A stretch of 64,000 nt of DNA, from the NCBI GenBank assembly GCA_037975125.1, contig CM075855.1, positions 82,841,278 through 82,905,277 on the forward strand, in the 5' to 3' direction. Shown one piece after another: positions 48,780 through 62,074 of this stretch (positions are counted from its first letter, which is position 1; each line of letters begins with the position of its first letter). This stretch comes from Latrodectus hesperus (lineage: Eukaryota; Arthropoda; Arachnida; Araneae; Theridiidae). Both the position numbers and the translations under genes were made by a program. Under the pieces are notes generated by a model. That model was given only the letters and a program-made list of their open reading frames with translations. It did no database searches and was not told the DNA's origin.

Positions 48780-49045
48780 CACGGCAGCTCTGGCTACATC
48801 TGTAACTTCTGAGGAATAGAGGAGTTGATGCGCACGATCGAGATGGATTCTGAAGACTTTTGCCAATATGGCAGGGCAATCAGAGATGGGATCTGGAGAG
48901 AGTTCAGTGTCTGTGCAGCGAAGACAGCTCCCGTAGCTTCAATGGCCATCGAGAGATATTTTCATTCCCATGAAGAGTTTACTCCTCAGCCTAACAATGG
49001 TTGTGGGGAAAGCACAGTTACAGTTTAGAGCAGGAATTTATCACT
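48780..49045 (+). other. GC-richer island with a 67-codon ORF of unknown nature
   Basis: Base composition rises sharply over about 260 bp. The ORF 48825-49028 (MMRTIEMDSEDFCQYGRAIR and onward) has mixed, protein-like composition rather than AT-driven residues, but I recognise no family. It could be an exon remnant or an old transposon. No promoter or poly(A) signal is apparent. Confidence 0.35.
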
Positions 49046-52000
49046 TTTGAGAAGAAGACTGAAGTAATCTTCGGTTGACTATGGTATCAGCATCAATTTA
49101 TAGAAATAGAAATGAAATAACAACAAATGAATTACTTAGTAAATCCTTTATAAACTACAAATAAAGAATGTAAATTTTGTAAAATGCAATTATTTATTTT
49201 TTTTATAATTAATGTATATTTTCCAAGAGGTTCAATCAATTTTGCTGTTGATATTTTCGTTCAAGATAAGGATAAGTTTTTCTCTATTTAATGAAATTAA
49301 AATTCCACACACACATAACTGTTTTCAGGTTTATTTTCATTAATGTAGACTGTTCAGGAATAGAATTCGATTAGCTCCTAAAAATACATTTATACAAATA
49401 CAGTTTAATAAAATGTATTTTTATGGGAAGATTTTTGATAAACTGTGTTATCCGTTTGTTAAATATTATAAATAATGGCTTACGAGTAAATTTTAATTTC
49501 CTGTTCTGTTGAATGGGGATTTTCTTTTTCAAATTTAGAATTCGTATGAGGGGAAAAAGTACTAATTATAATAGAATTTTACCGTTTTTTAAGTTAAAAA
49601 GAGGTATTTAGTATTTTAATTACAATTTACATATAAATATAAATATTCATAAATGGAAGTACTTAAATTAAACATATAACTATCTTTAATAAATTACAAT
49701 TATTAATTCTCATGAAAATTAGAAATTTTAATATAATGAACACACACAGTAAATTTCCGCTTATATTTTTAACATTATATGCATTTCGTCGTAATTTTAG
49801 TTCTTTTCCCGTTTCCTTCTTTGCCAATGAATGATAAAAATGTTTCATTTCTATGTCGCAAAATGTTTGTTATACAACTTTTATTCATTTATATTGCTAA
49901 TATAAATATACTTCTTTTTTTAGAATGAAACATTTATCATAAGAATTATTCTTTTATGAGACTCAGACTACTGTTACATAGGGTGCCAATATTAAAAGTT
50001 TTATACTAAAATAATTTTGAGCAGTCCAATTTATATTTTAAATATAGAAAATTATTTTAAGATATTAAACATAAATAAATGTATATTTTTTATTTACATC
50101 AAATTTGTAATAACTAGTTGTATAAACAATTAGAATATTAATTTTATAATAAATTATCAACTATAAAAAAATAATTTTTATATTCTCATTTCTTAAGATC
50201 TACTGAATCAAATTTGTAATAATTAAATCGATATTAAGAATTTTTGGAAAGTTTCTGAAAAATATAAATGATTATATGGAATATTATTAGTTACATGGTT
50301 TCGATAATTGTTTGAATTTAATCTCTCTCACACACAATAAAAATATTGGGCAGTTTAAAGTACAATGAAATGACCTTAAGAGAGATCAGGAGTTTGATTA
50401 ATTTGTTTATTTTTAATGACAAAAATAGTGGGAAGTCCTATAAATGCTCACTTAACTTTCAAACATTTACGAAATTACATCAACAGGTTTAAATTTGTGA
50501 GTTAAATGTTTAAACTCTAGCTCATTTTAAGGGCTACTATGAGTTTAAATTTATAAATTGCTCCTATTTTTTATCTGTAATTCATGTTCCCACAGAAATC
50601 ATAATCAGCAAGTTGCTGTTTCCTTTCAACTTGCAATTGTCTTATGAGTAGTTAAATAGAATAGAGATATTCGCCATGTTTAAATATCATTATATTGTAA
50701 GGAAATTTATCACGCTTTTTATATAGATATCAAAATAGCCTTACCACCAACAAATGAAAAAATAGCTTTTAACGTACATTAATAAATGATAATCTATCTA
50801 TAGGAAAATAAATTTTTAAAGTATTTTCTTTTAAACACTCCCCTAGTTTTCTCTTTGGAAGATAGTTCGTTATACATCTATAAAATGTGTATAAGAAATA
50901 CTTCTACAAAATATTTATAATCATTTTAAAAAGGATTTCTTTATTTTTAAATAGCACCCAATAATGAACTTTTCATATAGCTTTCGTGTCAAAACTTTTA
51001 TGTAAAAATAGTTCAAAGTTTTTATTAACTTTTCGATGTCCCTTATTGAAAAATGTATGCAACAAAATTGTGGTATTTCAATAAAACAAGCAAAAAACTT
51101 TGCCTGCATCAAAATTATTCTTCAACTAATGAATGACTTATTCAAAACATAGCGATATCACCAGGGAAATTATTTCTAGAAGATCATATAGTTCCAAGCA
51201 TATAAAAAGAGTATTTCTCACACATACCATTGTTTAATTTATAAGCATTTTCATTTCAGGTACTTAAATGGTGATTATATAATTTTGTACGCAAAGTTTT
51301 TTAAAATTTTACAAAAATTAATTTATTTCCCTGCTAAATGTATGCAAATATAAGTCAATGAAATATAAAAACCATTTCAAAATTCAACCAAAATGAAATA
51401 CTTTTGAAGAATTTAATACAGAAAAGAATTTAGAAGAAACTGCAAAAAATAAGACACATAGAAGGTTATGATTTACAGTTGTTTTCAAATAAATTTATTT
51501 ATGTGCAAAACTGGCATCTAAAAATAAATTTTACATGCTGATTTTGATTTCTGTGGGAATTTTTTACCATACACATTAAATTTCTTTTTCTATTATTCCG
51601 TTTTCCACTTCCATTCGAGCCCAGAATATTTGTATTGATTAGTATTTTTAACAGTATTGGAGCAGCAAATCCACATTAAAATGTGTGTGACAATTATTAT
51701 TATAGTTTATATTTGATTCAAATGTTTTTTTAATTGTAAAGTTAAATTTTTTAGCTGTCTTAAACCTTCCTCACACATTACACTTCCTCATTTAACATTA
51801 AAAATACTCATCCATTAAATTTGTAATTTGATTATCCTTCAAATAGGGATTCTTGACCAGAAAATGACAATCGCAGGTTCATAATGGATTATTTTAATTG
51901 ATTCCTACTTGTAAGTTAAAATTACTTTTGACATAAATTGTAGATTTTTAAATGTTTTCTATCACCAAAATCTAATTTACAATTATTATGGCCGTTTTTT

Positions 52001-52139
52001 TTTTTTTTTTTTTTTTTGTTTAGATATGAAATTAGATTCTCGGGTCCCATCAATTTATCTGTCGTTGTTGTTACTTATGACACTTAAAAAAGCTATGCCA
52101 TCAACTAATCTAATCCATTTTAGCATTAATTTTCTTAGT
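49046..52139. other. Long AT-rich non-coding stretch
   Basis: No gene is recognised. A poly(T) run lies at 51995-52017, shortly before the SINE. Confidence 0.6.
51995..52017. repeat. Poly(T) tract
   Basis: 23 consecutive T. Confidence 0.95.
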
Positions 52140-52150
52140 ATTGAACCTTT

Positions 52151-52424
52151 GCCGCCCAACTTGCCTAGTGGTCAGCGTGCCTGACTGAAGTCCTGGGTTC
52201 GAATTCCGGTTCGGCCATGGGTGTACTTTCTCTCTCTATCTATCCTGTCTTTGTCATTTCCTTGTATGAATGGGTTGTGAATGGTTGCCTACCCTATAAA
52301 CGGGCACCTATGGCATGTGTGTACTGAGGAAATCGGACTCCACACCTAAATATGGTTCAGTTGGAAAAGTGGAGCAGCGCACTTCATAATGCCAGTCTAG
52401 GTGGCACACGACAACAACAACAAC
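52151..52424 (+). mobile_element. tRNA-derived SINE (family A), 274 bp, 11-bp target duplication
   Basis: The head has A-box-like TTGCCTAGTGGTCAGCG and B box GGGTTCGAATTCC. The body matches 60855-61135 through to the tail acgacaacaacaacaac. ATTGAACCTTT flanks it at 52140-52150 and 52425-52435. Its head lacks the ~12 nt (cggataatgag region) present in the other copy. Confidence 0.93.
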
Positions 52425-52435
52425 ATTGAACCTTT

Positions 52436-54504
52436 ATGATGCCGAAAAATAAGTTTAGCTATTTAAATAACAAATTTCACCATTTAAATAACTGTTAACA
52501 CTAACGGAGTATGTAATTAAAGGATCTGTGGAAATGTATTGCTGCGGCTTAATAGACAAGTGAGAAAAATTTCTAAAATAATATCAAGACATATTATTGC
52601 TGTTTTCCACTTTTCATATAAAATATTACATTCCCGCTTATAATTTATGATGATCTTTCTATTAATGAAAGCTGTATGCAAAGAAAGAAGTGGATATTTG
52701 GTTGGATATTGTCAAACTTCTGGTTCAAAAAAGCTTTTTTTTTTTTTTTTTTTTTTTTGCTGAATTTGTCTATAATAAGATCAAAAATCAAAATACTTTT
52801 GAAAGTAACCTATTGCTGTATTTACTTGTGGTCAAATGTGATACTGACCATTTATAATCAGTTTCTCAGCAATTTGAAAAAAATACATGATCTCACTAAA
52901 TTGTGAAAAAAAAATGCTATCTAGCGCTGTATTCGTTATCTCATTTGCTTTGAGATGTTTGAGATAAGTGTTTACATAAATCAATTTCAAAATTGCATAA
53001 AAGTGTTATGGAATATAGTTTCGTAGCATTTTCATTAAAATAGTTTTATCATTTGTCTTGGGCACCAGCGTTATTCATCACAAACCGAAATAGTTTATTA
53101 GAAATTATTTCGCACACCATCAAAAATTTATCAAACACATGTGGCTGTGAATATTAAAAACACTTTCAGTAATTTCTTAGGCAAATGCAAAAATATACTT
53201 TTTGCATATACCTAATGCATAATTTTTATATACTTTTTAGATCTGAGGTATTTTATGAATTATTAGTTCTCATCAATCTATCTAATTCAATTGTAATCCC
53301 ACACCCAAACCAGTATTATATTTCTTAGTATCTAATCTTTACAGTAGTTGCGAAACAATTTTACTAATTTAAATTTACTTATTTAAAATTATATTAAGTG
53401 TTTTATTTACTTTGACTAATTTGGCAATAAAATAATATGAAAGCTTTTTATGAAATAAGAGAAAGTGCTTTCTTTTAAATTTCAAATTTGATATAAAATA
53501 CTGCATGTATCGTATTTTATGAAAAAATTGATGCATTCTTGAATACAGTACTTTTTCGAATTCTTTACGAATTTCGGACTTCAAAATTGTCATTTATTTC
53601 AGAAAACTACTATTTGGTTTACCCTAATTTCGAAATTGCTTCTTAATGAAAAATATTTTTAGTGAAAAACAGTTTTATTCTGTGGACCTATGCATTTTCA
53701 AATACAATTTCTCACCCATTTATCACCAATTTTTCCTACAATGTAACCATTTAAATTTAAAAATATACAGCCTAATAACCAATTTATTATCTTTATTTTC
53801 TCAAGATGTCTAAGATAAGACCTACATAAAAATGGATATTAAATTTCGATAATGTTTTGAAAAATGATTTTTCTACCTATCGTTAAAACAGTTTTGCAAT
53901 CTGCCATAGCTTAAAAATCACATCTATTGCATAACCGAACTCAGTTTTTACCTTTATTTTACTTATTTATTACATATATCCATTATTTACTTTATGCCTA
54001 CATTCTCTAAAATTTATTCTTCAATAAATAGCAAAAATATTGTGTTCGGCTTTTAATTAACACCCAAAAATTTTACTAATTGAAACAAAATTTCAGAAAG
54101 TACAAAATGATTTAATTTAAATTCACTGCGGGAAATCCTGCAGCGAAAATTTTGAAGAAAGTGGGACTAGCTGCGTTTTTCAAATATCCTATACCAATAG
54201 TCAAAAATGAAAAATAACGGGAAATTTGAAAAGAGTTTTTAAGTAACAATAAATAGTATTTCATTGAGGAAATACTTTTTACACATGGTATGTCATGCTG
54301 ATCTTACAGACCGAGCCATCAGTTGAATGGCTTGAGCCCTGAATTCGATTCAACAGTTCATGGTATCGATTCCTATCTTTGGCATAGTTAGTATAAGATG
54401 AACAAGAAAGTTCCTGCCGTTTTCGAGTGTCATTGAATGAAGTGAGACAAATTAGAATATGACATGGTCGAGACACCAATCAGTCTAGAGAAGGAATATC
54501 AGTC
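52436..54504. other. AT-rich non-coding stretch
   Basis: Poly(T) at 52735-52758. No gene is recognised; the ORFs here are AT-driven. The section 54280-54480 is less AT-rich and adjoins the mariner fragment. Confidence 0.55.
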
Positions 54505-54965
54505 ATTATAAAAGCTGAAGCTGGTGTTTGGTGGATTAGTCGTCAAGTGGTTTACTATGAGCTGCTATCAATGGGACAAATGGTCACTGAGTACCTGTAC
54601 TCACAGTTATTGGAACGTGTGCAACAGGCACTGCAACAGAAGGATCACTGGTTAATCACGGCAATTAAGGGTGTGCTGTTCTTGGCCGATAAGTTGAAGA
54701 CGCATGTCGCGTGAGTGTCCAGGAATATCATACTTCGACTTGGTTGGGAGATCTTGAGCCCTCCTCTTTACGAGCCTGAGCTTGCACCATCAGATTACCA
54801 CCTCTTCCATTTCCTGGACAATCATCTTCGTGGAAAATCCTTCACAAATGAAGCAGACTTGCGCCAAGTATTCACGAATTCCTTTGCGTCCAAGGCCTCC
54901 GAGTTTTACCACTGCACAGATGGAGACAAGTTGACAGAAAATGCTGAATGCCGATGGAATAACAA
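54505..54965 (+). pseudogene. mariner transposase fragment (C-terminal half)
   Basis: The frame around 54510-54710 reads VYYELLSMGQMVTEYLYSQL and LERVQQALQQKDHW, corresponding to the mariner YELL-PGQTITADVYCQQL region. After a stop near 54715 the next frame gives LGWEILSPPLYEPELAPSDY and HLFHFLDNHLRGKSFTNEAD. The HDNARPH box is replaced by LADKLKTHVA. It is a different lineage from the pair at 36386-38287. ITRs were not located. Confidence 0.8.
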
Positions 54966-55059
54966 TAGGCGGCATTTTCTGTGCGTCATGTTCTTTTGTG
55001 TCATTAAAAACAGCAAGAATCTTCTTGTTTACCTTGTAGTTCGAAATTCACTTTAAACT

Positions 55060-55386
55060 GTAAATCCAGGTGCAACTAATTATCGCTACAAAACGCAACC
55101 GTAAAATGTCAATCAAATCAAGCACAAAATTACCGAATATGTAAGATTGGATGGTGACCAAAGAGACATTATATGTTAGTAGGTAGGGTTTTCTGTTCTA
55201 ATTAAAACTTGAAATGTTATCCACTTCCTGATTTGTAACTTTTATAAATTTTCTGTGTCATGAAATCTATCAACGAAGGCTCTAATTACTGAGCAATTAT
55301 TTATTTCAAATCCTTCTTCCTATAAGAAAAAGGTTAATAAAATACAAACTACAGAAATTAAACTTTTTTTATTTTTTGTACATTTT

Positions 55387-55390
<4 letters not shown>
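55060..55390. other. AT-rich non-coding stretch
   Basis: Nothing is recognised. Confidence 0.5.

Positions 55391-55472
<82 letters not shown>
55391..55472. repeat. (AT)n microsatellite
   Basis: About 41 AT units. Confidence 0.95.
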
Positions 55473-55477
<5 letters not shown>

Positions 55478-58400
55478 TCTGTGTTCTGTATAATAAATTC
55501 AACCTTAAAATATATTGCTTCAAGGAAAAGCTTTCAAATCTATCAAATATTATCCAAAATTCAAGATAGTCCTTTATGTTGGAAAATAATTTATAGCTCA
55601 AACCAACAACATTGCAAGATTGCACGTCTCAAAGTATGGAAACATTTTTCTGTTCAAAAACATTTATATAGAAAAACATGTTTTTATACCCCGAATATCT
55701 TGATTTTGAATAGTAAACACGAATAAGAAAAGTAAAAAAACTAGATAGGAAGAACTTTAGATAACTGTAGTTTAGAGATTCGGGTTTTCCTTATCTCTCA
55801 TGAGATGCTGACTAAAATGTTTCCTTGCCAGGTATCTACATTTACGAGAACTATTTATCTTTCAAAAAAATAATAAAACATTTTGATAAAAAATTGAAAA
55901 GAAGTGTCCGTGACCATTTTTTTCCTAGTTAAAGAAGGACGACGTATTCAATGGTAAATGCTTACACTTCTGATTCAATTTAAAGTGTTTAATTTAAAAA
56001 TAAATTAATTGCTTAAATTACAAAATGTTTTTACTTAATTATGAAAGAAGTGTAATCCGCAGGAACTTTAATAAGGAATTGTAAAGAACATTTTAATTTA
56101 TATAAATGTAATGTTAGTTTTACATAAAATAAATTAGTCATTGTTAATAGTTATCAGAATGTAATAATATCAGAATATAAACACCTTTTCCAAAGTTATT
56201 AATTCCGGTAAAATAAATAAAAAGATCTGTTTCAAATTAAAATAATATCCAAAAGTGTGAGTGTGAAGTGTTTACTTCTAATAATGTACTCTATATCTGA
56301 CTCTTTTTTGTCGACTTATTAAATGAATAAAATAACTTAAAAACACCACAGATATAAAATCCCTATCATTAAAATTAAAATTAGCAAAATAAACAAACAT
56401 CCATATTATTACAAAACATGAATAAAAAAATAGAAGGAATTTCTCTACAACTTTTTGTCTTATATGATTCGTTTAGAAAGGAGTTTAAAAATATCAAAAA
56501 TAAATATACTGGCTTAATTTCCCAATTTTTCATAATAATAAAACAAGCACCACTAAATTTGAGAAAATTAAAGTTTTTACCTCGTTGCTTACGATAAAGT
56601 TTCAAGTGAATCCAACAAATGACGTTGTTTTTGACTGCCAATCACCACCTTTATTTGTGACTGCCCTTTGTCATTCCAATAGTACCTGTATTAACGAACA
56701 AGACTCCCAATTGGATGACATAATAGCTATAAGATAAAAAGTCTAAATCATGATTGGATCATTGACTTAGTTCTCTAATAGATTTTTTTTAATTATTACA
56801 GCAACTTTTCATATAAGTTTGCAAACAATCGCTTGGAATAGTTTTTCTCTAAATTTAGAAGATAGCCTTAATTGCTTTAGAAAACCAAATAAATACTCCA
56901 GATTTTAACTGAAAATTTCAGCTCTCTGAAAATCTTTTAACCACAACTTCTAAAATAATAAAGAAAAATCTACTTTAAGCAAAAGTGAAAATATTGTAAT
57001 GGCTAACAGAGCAATTATTCCAGAGCAGTTTATTAGCATATTATACCACTTGACTAATTAACAGTTCTCCGGTGTAACCATACTCTTAACAAATACCATC
57101 TCCATAAAAGAAATAGCACTGTTATATTTCTGGATATAACAAAAACCTTTTTAAGAGTTATTATATCAAGAATTATTCTATTCAATTAGCAATTATATAC
57201 CCCTAATCTTAATAAGAGTAATTATACCTTTTTCTTTTGTGGTAATAAGTAATTGATCTCATTAACATTTTTAGATCTTTTGTGTGTGTGGTCATATTTT
57301 TTAACACACTACCTAATAACTAGATCTCTTGCACCGCAGCTCATGTGGGCTAAGAACAAAAGTGCCATATCTGTTTTCCTGACTGTACATCTCTGAGGTG
57401 CAAAACGTACATCTTGGTTAGGTAGTCGGGTTAACGTGAAATCCACAGTGCTTAATTCCCAAGCATACTTAGTATTCAGTTTATGTACCAACTGAAGGAA
57501 TGAAAGGTTGTGTCAACCTTGCCCACAGCGAGGATAACATACTATCTAATGAATGATAAATTAAACAAATAGTCTTATAGGGATTCCTTGTTCGATCTTG
57601 CTTAACATATATGTAACAGCCAATAATAAAATATGAGTCTGTTTGCTGATGACGCAGCAATCAAAATTTGTGAAAAAATACGAATCAAGTGATTGAAAGC
57701 TTAGCCATAATCTTAGTAACCGTTATCACAATAACCATGGCATAAAAAGTGGCGCAAACTTAACAAATATAATATAAAAAGCATAAAAAAATAGAAAAAT
57801 GGTCAATCCATCCAAAAGCGTCGGAATAATTTCTTACATCAACAAATAATATAGTGTAAATAAAACAAACCTTAGTAAGCATTAATCAGCAAGATATGCA
57901 TATTAATATTAAAATTTATATTAATAAAGAACGAATCTACTTCTATAAAACTCTAACATAGTTCTCAAAAGTTTAAATAATCTTTGCCTTCAACTTAAAT
58001 TCAAAGTTAAAGCAACCATCCTAAATTATACACGTAAAAATTTTAAATGATAAAGAACTCTCCTTATATTCAACTCCCAAGTTTTATTTGTACATTATTT
58101 AAAGTAAAAGAGTCTTAATGTGTAAAAGTCTTAATTAGTATACATATAAAATAATGTATATAAATAAAATAATATAAATAATGTACATATAATAATATAA
58201 AATAATGTACAGAGATTAAGTAAAAGCGTTTATTTGTACATTATTTCTGCCGTTAGCAATTATGTTACTCTGTAACTCTGGAGAACGCATACTCTGGAGA
58301 ATTGCAGTTCAGTCTTACCTAAATAAGACCGACTAAAAATATTAAAATTCATTGCAAGAAATTCATTGTGCTCTTGTAACAAACATAATGGCACATTAGT

Positions 58401-58970
58401 ATTCTTCAGAGAGTTACAAGTTCAATATAGATTGCACCTAAATAATGAAAGATGTATTTAAGTCTGTGGAGATACGTATTTGAAGAGTTTTTAAGTTTAC
58501 TTCTTTGCTATTCGTGAAACAATCCACTATCTATGAATATTTACCTGGTCCTGGTCATACGAAAAGACTGTAGCAGCAATAGACCTCTAATTTTCAGCGC
58601 CTTGAATGTAACCAACTTGTTCAGATCCTTTAACTGATACATCTGCAGCTGCTAAGGATCAATCTCATATTATAACTTGCTTGTCATCAAGACCCCTATC
58701 AAGTGTGCCTGCTACTACTCCAGATTTTCCATGTCAACTTGTTCCCTAAATTCTTAGACTTGAACAAAAGGTTATGGTCCATGTTCTTGCGACTTCCATT
58801 TCCCATTTCAAATGTGCTAGTCAAATGTTGCTTTCTATCGATATTTTTCACCCTCCAGAAACTGCTTTTCCAATTATTTCAAATGCTAATAAGGAAAATT
58901 TCATCTTTAGTACATTATAAAAAATAGAATATTAATTTTTTTACGAGTTACAACAATATTTCTCTGCAGA
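55473..58970. other. AT-rich non-coding stretch
   Basis: No gene is recognised. The patch 57309-57540 is less AT-rich and contains a minus-strand 60-codon ORF (NTKYAWELSTVDFTLTRLPN and onward) with no known domain. Confidence 0.5.
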
Positions 58971-59175
58971 ACTTATATAATCATAGATATGCCAAAACCA
59001 TTTTGTCTAAAACACACAAAAACTAAATAATATTTTTGCTAAAAAAATCTAATTTTTTTTATTTAAAACTTTTTTACACTTTTAGGTATATATTATTGTG
59101 ATAAATTAGAGAAATATTCCCTCATATTAATAAATAATATGAAATTAATGAGTATAAAATTTAACTAACAATAAA
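58971..59175. repeat. Diverged direct repeat, copy 1 (partner 59638-59832)
   Basis: Shares cttatataatca-ag-tatgcc, acttttaggta, attgat/gatagattag and ataaaatttaact with the partner in the same order and orientation, 667 bp away. Confidence 0.7.
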
Positions 59176-59285
59176 TATTATAATACGAGAATAATAGTAG
59201 CAGAAGAATATGATAGTAACAGAGATTAAATATATAAACAGGAGAATATATTAGTGACAGAGATTAAATTCACTTATTTAAGCTA

Positions 59286-59475
59286 TCAATTTAATAACTT
59301 CATCTCTATTGACCCGACCCTTTTCAACATCGACCCCAACTGCTTCCATGGTACCCTTTTATACGGAAAAAGCTGAAGATGTGGCCAGGGCACTGCTCCA
59401 TGCCTTTGGTCCCATACGACTTGCCTTTTAATCCTTCTCTTTTTTTTCTTTTTGTCACACGACAACAACATCAGT
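59286..59475. other. GC-richer unassigned insert between two direct repeats
   Basis: Contains ccatggtacccttttatacg and ggccagggcactgctccatg and ends gtcacacgacaacaacatc, similar to the CAA-rich SINE tail. Not recognised. It might be a SINE-like element that inserted into the duplicated region. Confidence 0.35.
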
Positions 59476-59533
59476 TTAATATTAATTACTATATATATAT
59501 ATGAAGTAATCAATTTCTCTTTCTCTCTCTCTT

Positions 59534-59535
<2 letters not shown>

Positions 59536-59622
<87 letters not shown>
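59536..59622. repeat. (TA)n microsatellite
   Basis: About 43 TA units, preceded by a short (CT)n run. Confidence 0.95.
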
Positions 59623-59628
<6 letters not shown>

Positions 59629-59637
59629 TCACACTCT

Positions 59638-59832
59638 CTTATATAATCACAGGTATGCCAAAATTGTTTTCTTTGCAAAGTATTGCAAAAAAGAAATAAT
59701 ATTTTAATAAAAATATTTTTATTGAAAGCATTATTTACTTTTAGGTACATTTTATTGATAGATTAGGAAATAATTATTCATAATAATAAATTACATATAA
59801 TTAACGACTAAAATTTAACTATCAGTAACTGT
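59638..59832. repeat. Diverged direct repeat, copy 2 (partner 58971-59175)
   Basis: See copy 1. Small indels and many substitutions separate the two, and no reading frame is kept. Confidence 0.7.
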
Positions 59833-60086
59833 TGAAATCAAAAGAAAATGCTTGACAAACATTTAGATTCTCAAGTAAATAAAATTTACTTGAGCTAAAA
59901 GACTAGGGCAACAGTAACTATAAAATATAATTATTCAAGGAGAAATTCGAAATATGTTTCAGGAATACGATGATACAATATTTTTAGTCTTATGAAAGTC
60001 AAATAATGTAAAACCATACCTAAAGTGGTTGAGTAATTAGCCAAAAATCCACTACGAATTTGTTAGAGATTCTTATTCGAAACATT

Positions 60087-60650
60087 CACGCATTTCGGTA
60101 CCATTCAGTACCACTACAAAGAGCCAACTCGAAGCAAAAATAAGAAATTCATAATTATTCATACTATTTTCAATTCCATTTGTATCACTTATCTTTACAG
60201 GTGTTACATCGTACACGTGATTTTACTGCTGTTACCTTAGTATTTGTGAAAAGCAACAGCTATTCAAATACACAGTATGTAAAAACGTCTCTTTGAATAA
60301 TTTCTCTGCACGAAATCATATAATATTTCAGAAAAAGAAGTATTTTTAGAAAATATAATCATATAGAGCAAACTTGAAAGGTATATGGTGTTTGAGAAAC
60401 CTCGTGGCAGATTCCCCACAAATGATAAAGCAAACAGTGTCTGCATGAACTAAAATTTTTAGAAAACAAAATTATTGTTTCAGCCAATATCACACGGAAT
60501 TAAGATTTTAAGACGTAGATACCAACAGCATCATTTCTAACTTTAACGTAAATTGTGACCTAAATTCAAATAATCCATTTTACTTGAAATATCTTGCACG
60601 CGATAGATAATTTCTGAATTAACACTTGTTGTCTTAATGAATGTCATTTG
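60087..60650. repeat. Dispersed ~560-bp sequence, copy 2 (first copy 4645-5210)
   Basis: Aligns along its whole length with the copy upstream of MaSp2, in the same orientation. Shared landmarks include acacgtgattttact, gctattcaaat, aaacagtgtctgca, aagacgtagat and ttgcacgcgatagata. The boundaries are gradual, and no inverted repeats or target duplications were seen. Confidence 0.75.
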
Positions 60651-60854
60651 ATAATAATTATTAATTCCGAAATTCGCGAATTTAAACAAACATTAATTCA
60701 GGCATGCATACACAAATCAAATGCCACGAAATTAATTGACATAAACTTTAAAGCTTAATCTTATTTTGCAAATCTTTAAAAAAAGTATTTGGACTTAATT
60801 ATATATAAGCGAATCCATGATTTGACAGTACTTTACATATTTAAAGGAGAATAA

Positions 60855-61135
60855 TCCGTCCAACGTGTCTAGTGGTCAGTGTGTCTGACTGCGGATAATG
60901 AGGTCCTGGGTTCGAATCCCGGTTCGGGCATGGATGATCTTTCTCTATCTATCATGTTTTTGTTCTTTTTTTGTATGAATGTGGAATGAATGCTTGCCTA
61001 CCCTGTAAGCGGGTACCTATGGCATTTGTGTACTGAGGAAGTCGGACTCCACACCAAAATATGTTTCAGTTGGAAAAGTGGAGCAGAGCACCCCATATTG
61101 TGCCAGCCTGGCTGGCATACGACAACAACAACAAC
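60855..61135 (+). mobile_element. tRNA-derived SINE (family A), 281 bp, 12-bp target duplication
   Basis: A-box-like GTGTCTAGTGGTCAGTG, perfect B box GGGTTCGAATCCC, a body as in 52151-52424, and tail (CAA)n. AAAGGAGAATAA occurs at 60843-60854 and 61136-61147. The best-preserved SINE in the window. Confidence 0.94.
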
Positions 61136-61147
61136 AAAGGAGAATAA

Positions 61148-62072
61148 AATTGTGGAAATTTTTAACACCAATGAAGTGGGACAAAAATGTATCGTGTTTA
61201 AGACGTTGCTCCTTTTAATTATAAACTTCGCAATTATTGGTTAAATATTAATTTGCCATTGAATTGAACAGTTTAAATTCTTTAATGTATTATCTAGCTT
61301 GTAAATGTCAGTAACTCATTCAAATAACTTATAAAAATGTTTTGAAACTGCATATTATCTATAGTTTATTATATCCAATTAAAAGTATCTCAAAGTTTTA
61401 TACTTAGTGTATTTCACTATTGAGATTTAGTAATTTGGAGAGTAAAGTGTTGCTAAGATACAGTGAGCGCGATATCTTAATAATCAAATGGCATCGAGGG
61501 CTTTTCCCCACAAAAAGATTCCATAGGGTCCTGTGTCCCTCACATGATGGGATGTGATGTTGAGAAAAATATACAATATTAGATGTCGAATTGAGGTTCA
61601 AAATTTAGTGACAGGGCTGTTTCATCGATTTGTCTCGGCAGAAATAAGCAGTTTGAATTGTATCTTAAATACCTAACCTTAACTTCGTTTGTTTCAAATT
61701 TCACTTTAATAAAGGTAAGCTTTTAAAATTAAGAATAGTTATTTTTATAGTAAATTTAAACCCATTGAAGATGAAAATCTATGACAAATGCATCGTGATT
61801 TTACGCCGTTTATTATCCGGTCATTTTAGAATCTTAAAATTAATTTCAAATCAGTCAAACAATTGACTCTAGATCTTGTTTGGTCATCCAATGATTACAA
61901 TCTAAGTCCATGCTAGATCGATAGTGTTTTCAAGCAGAATCGAAGAGTAATTTCGGTAGTATTATCATCCACGCGCGTTTTACAAGCAATGGCAAAAATA
62001 TAACTGCAACAACTATACCAAGGTTCAGACACTTTAATAAACTATATACATGAGTATCACACGCTTCAATTC
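61148..62072. other. Non-coding stretch
   Basis: No gene is recognised. The section 61440-61640 is less AT-rich and unassigned. Confidence 0.5.
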
Positions 62073-62074
62073 TA

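Noticed and set aside
59286..59750. ORF with long YIYIYI stretch (and similar ORFs at 29215 and 55389)
   Set aside because: Translations of (TA)n microsatellites, not proteins.
60855..60930. Possible functional tRNA genes at the SINE heads (27737, 31463, 52151, 60855)
   Set aside because: The B boxes are good, but the cloverleaf stems do not close well and each head is fused to a SINE body between target duplications.
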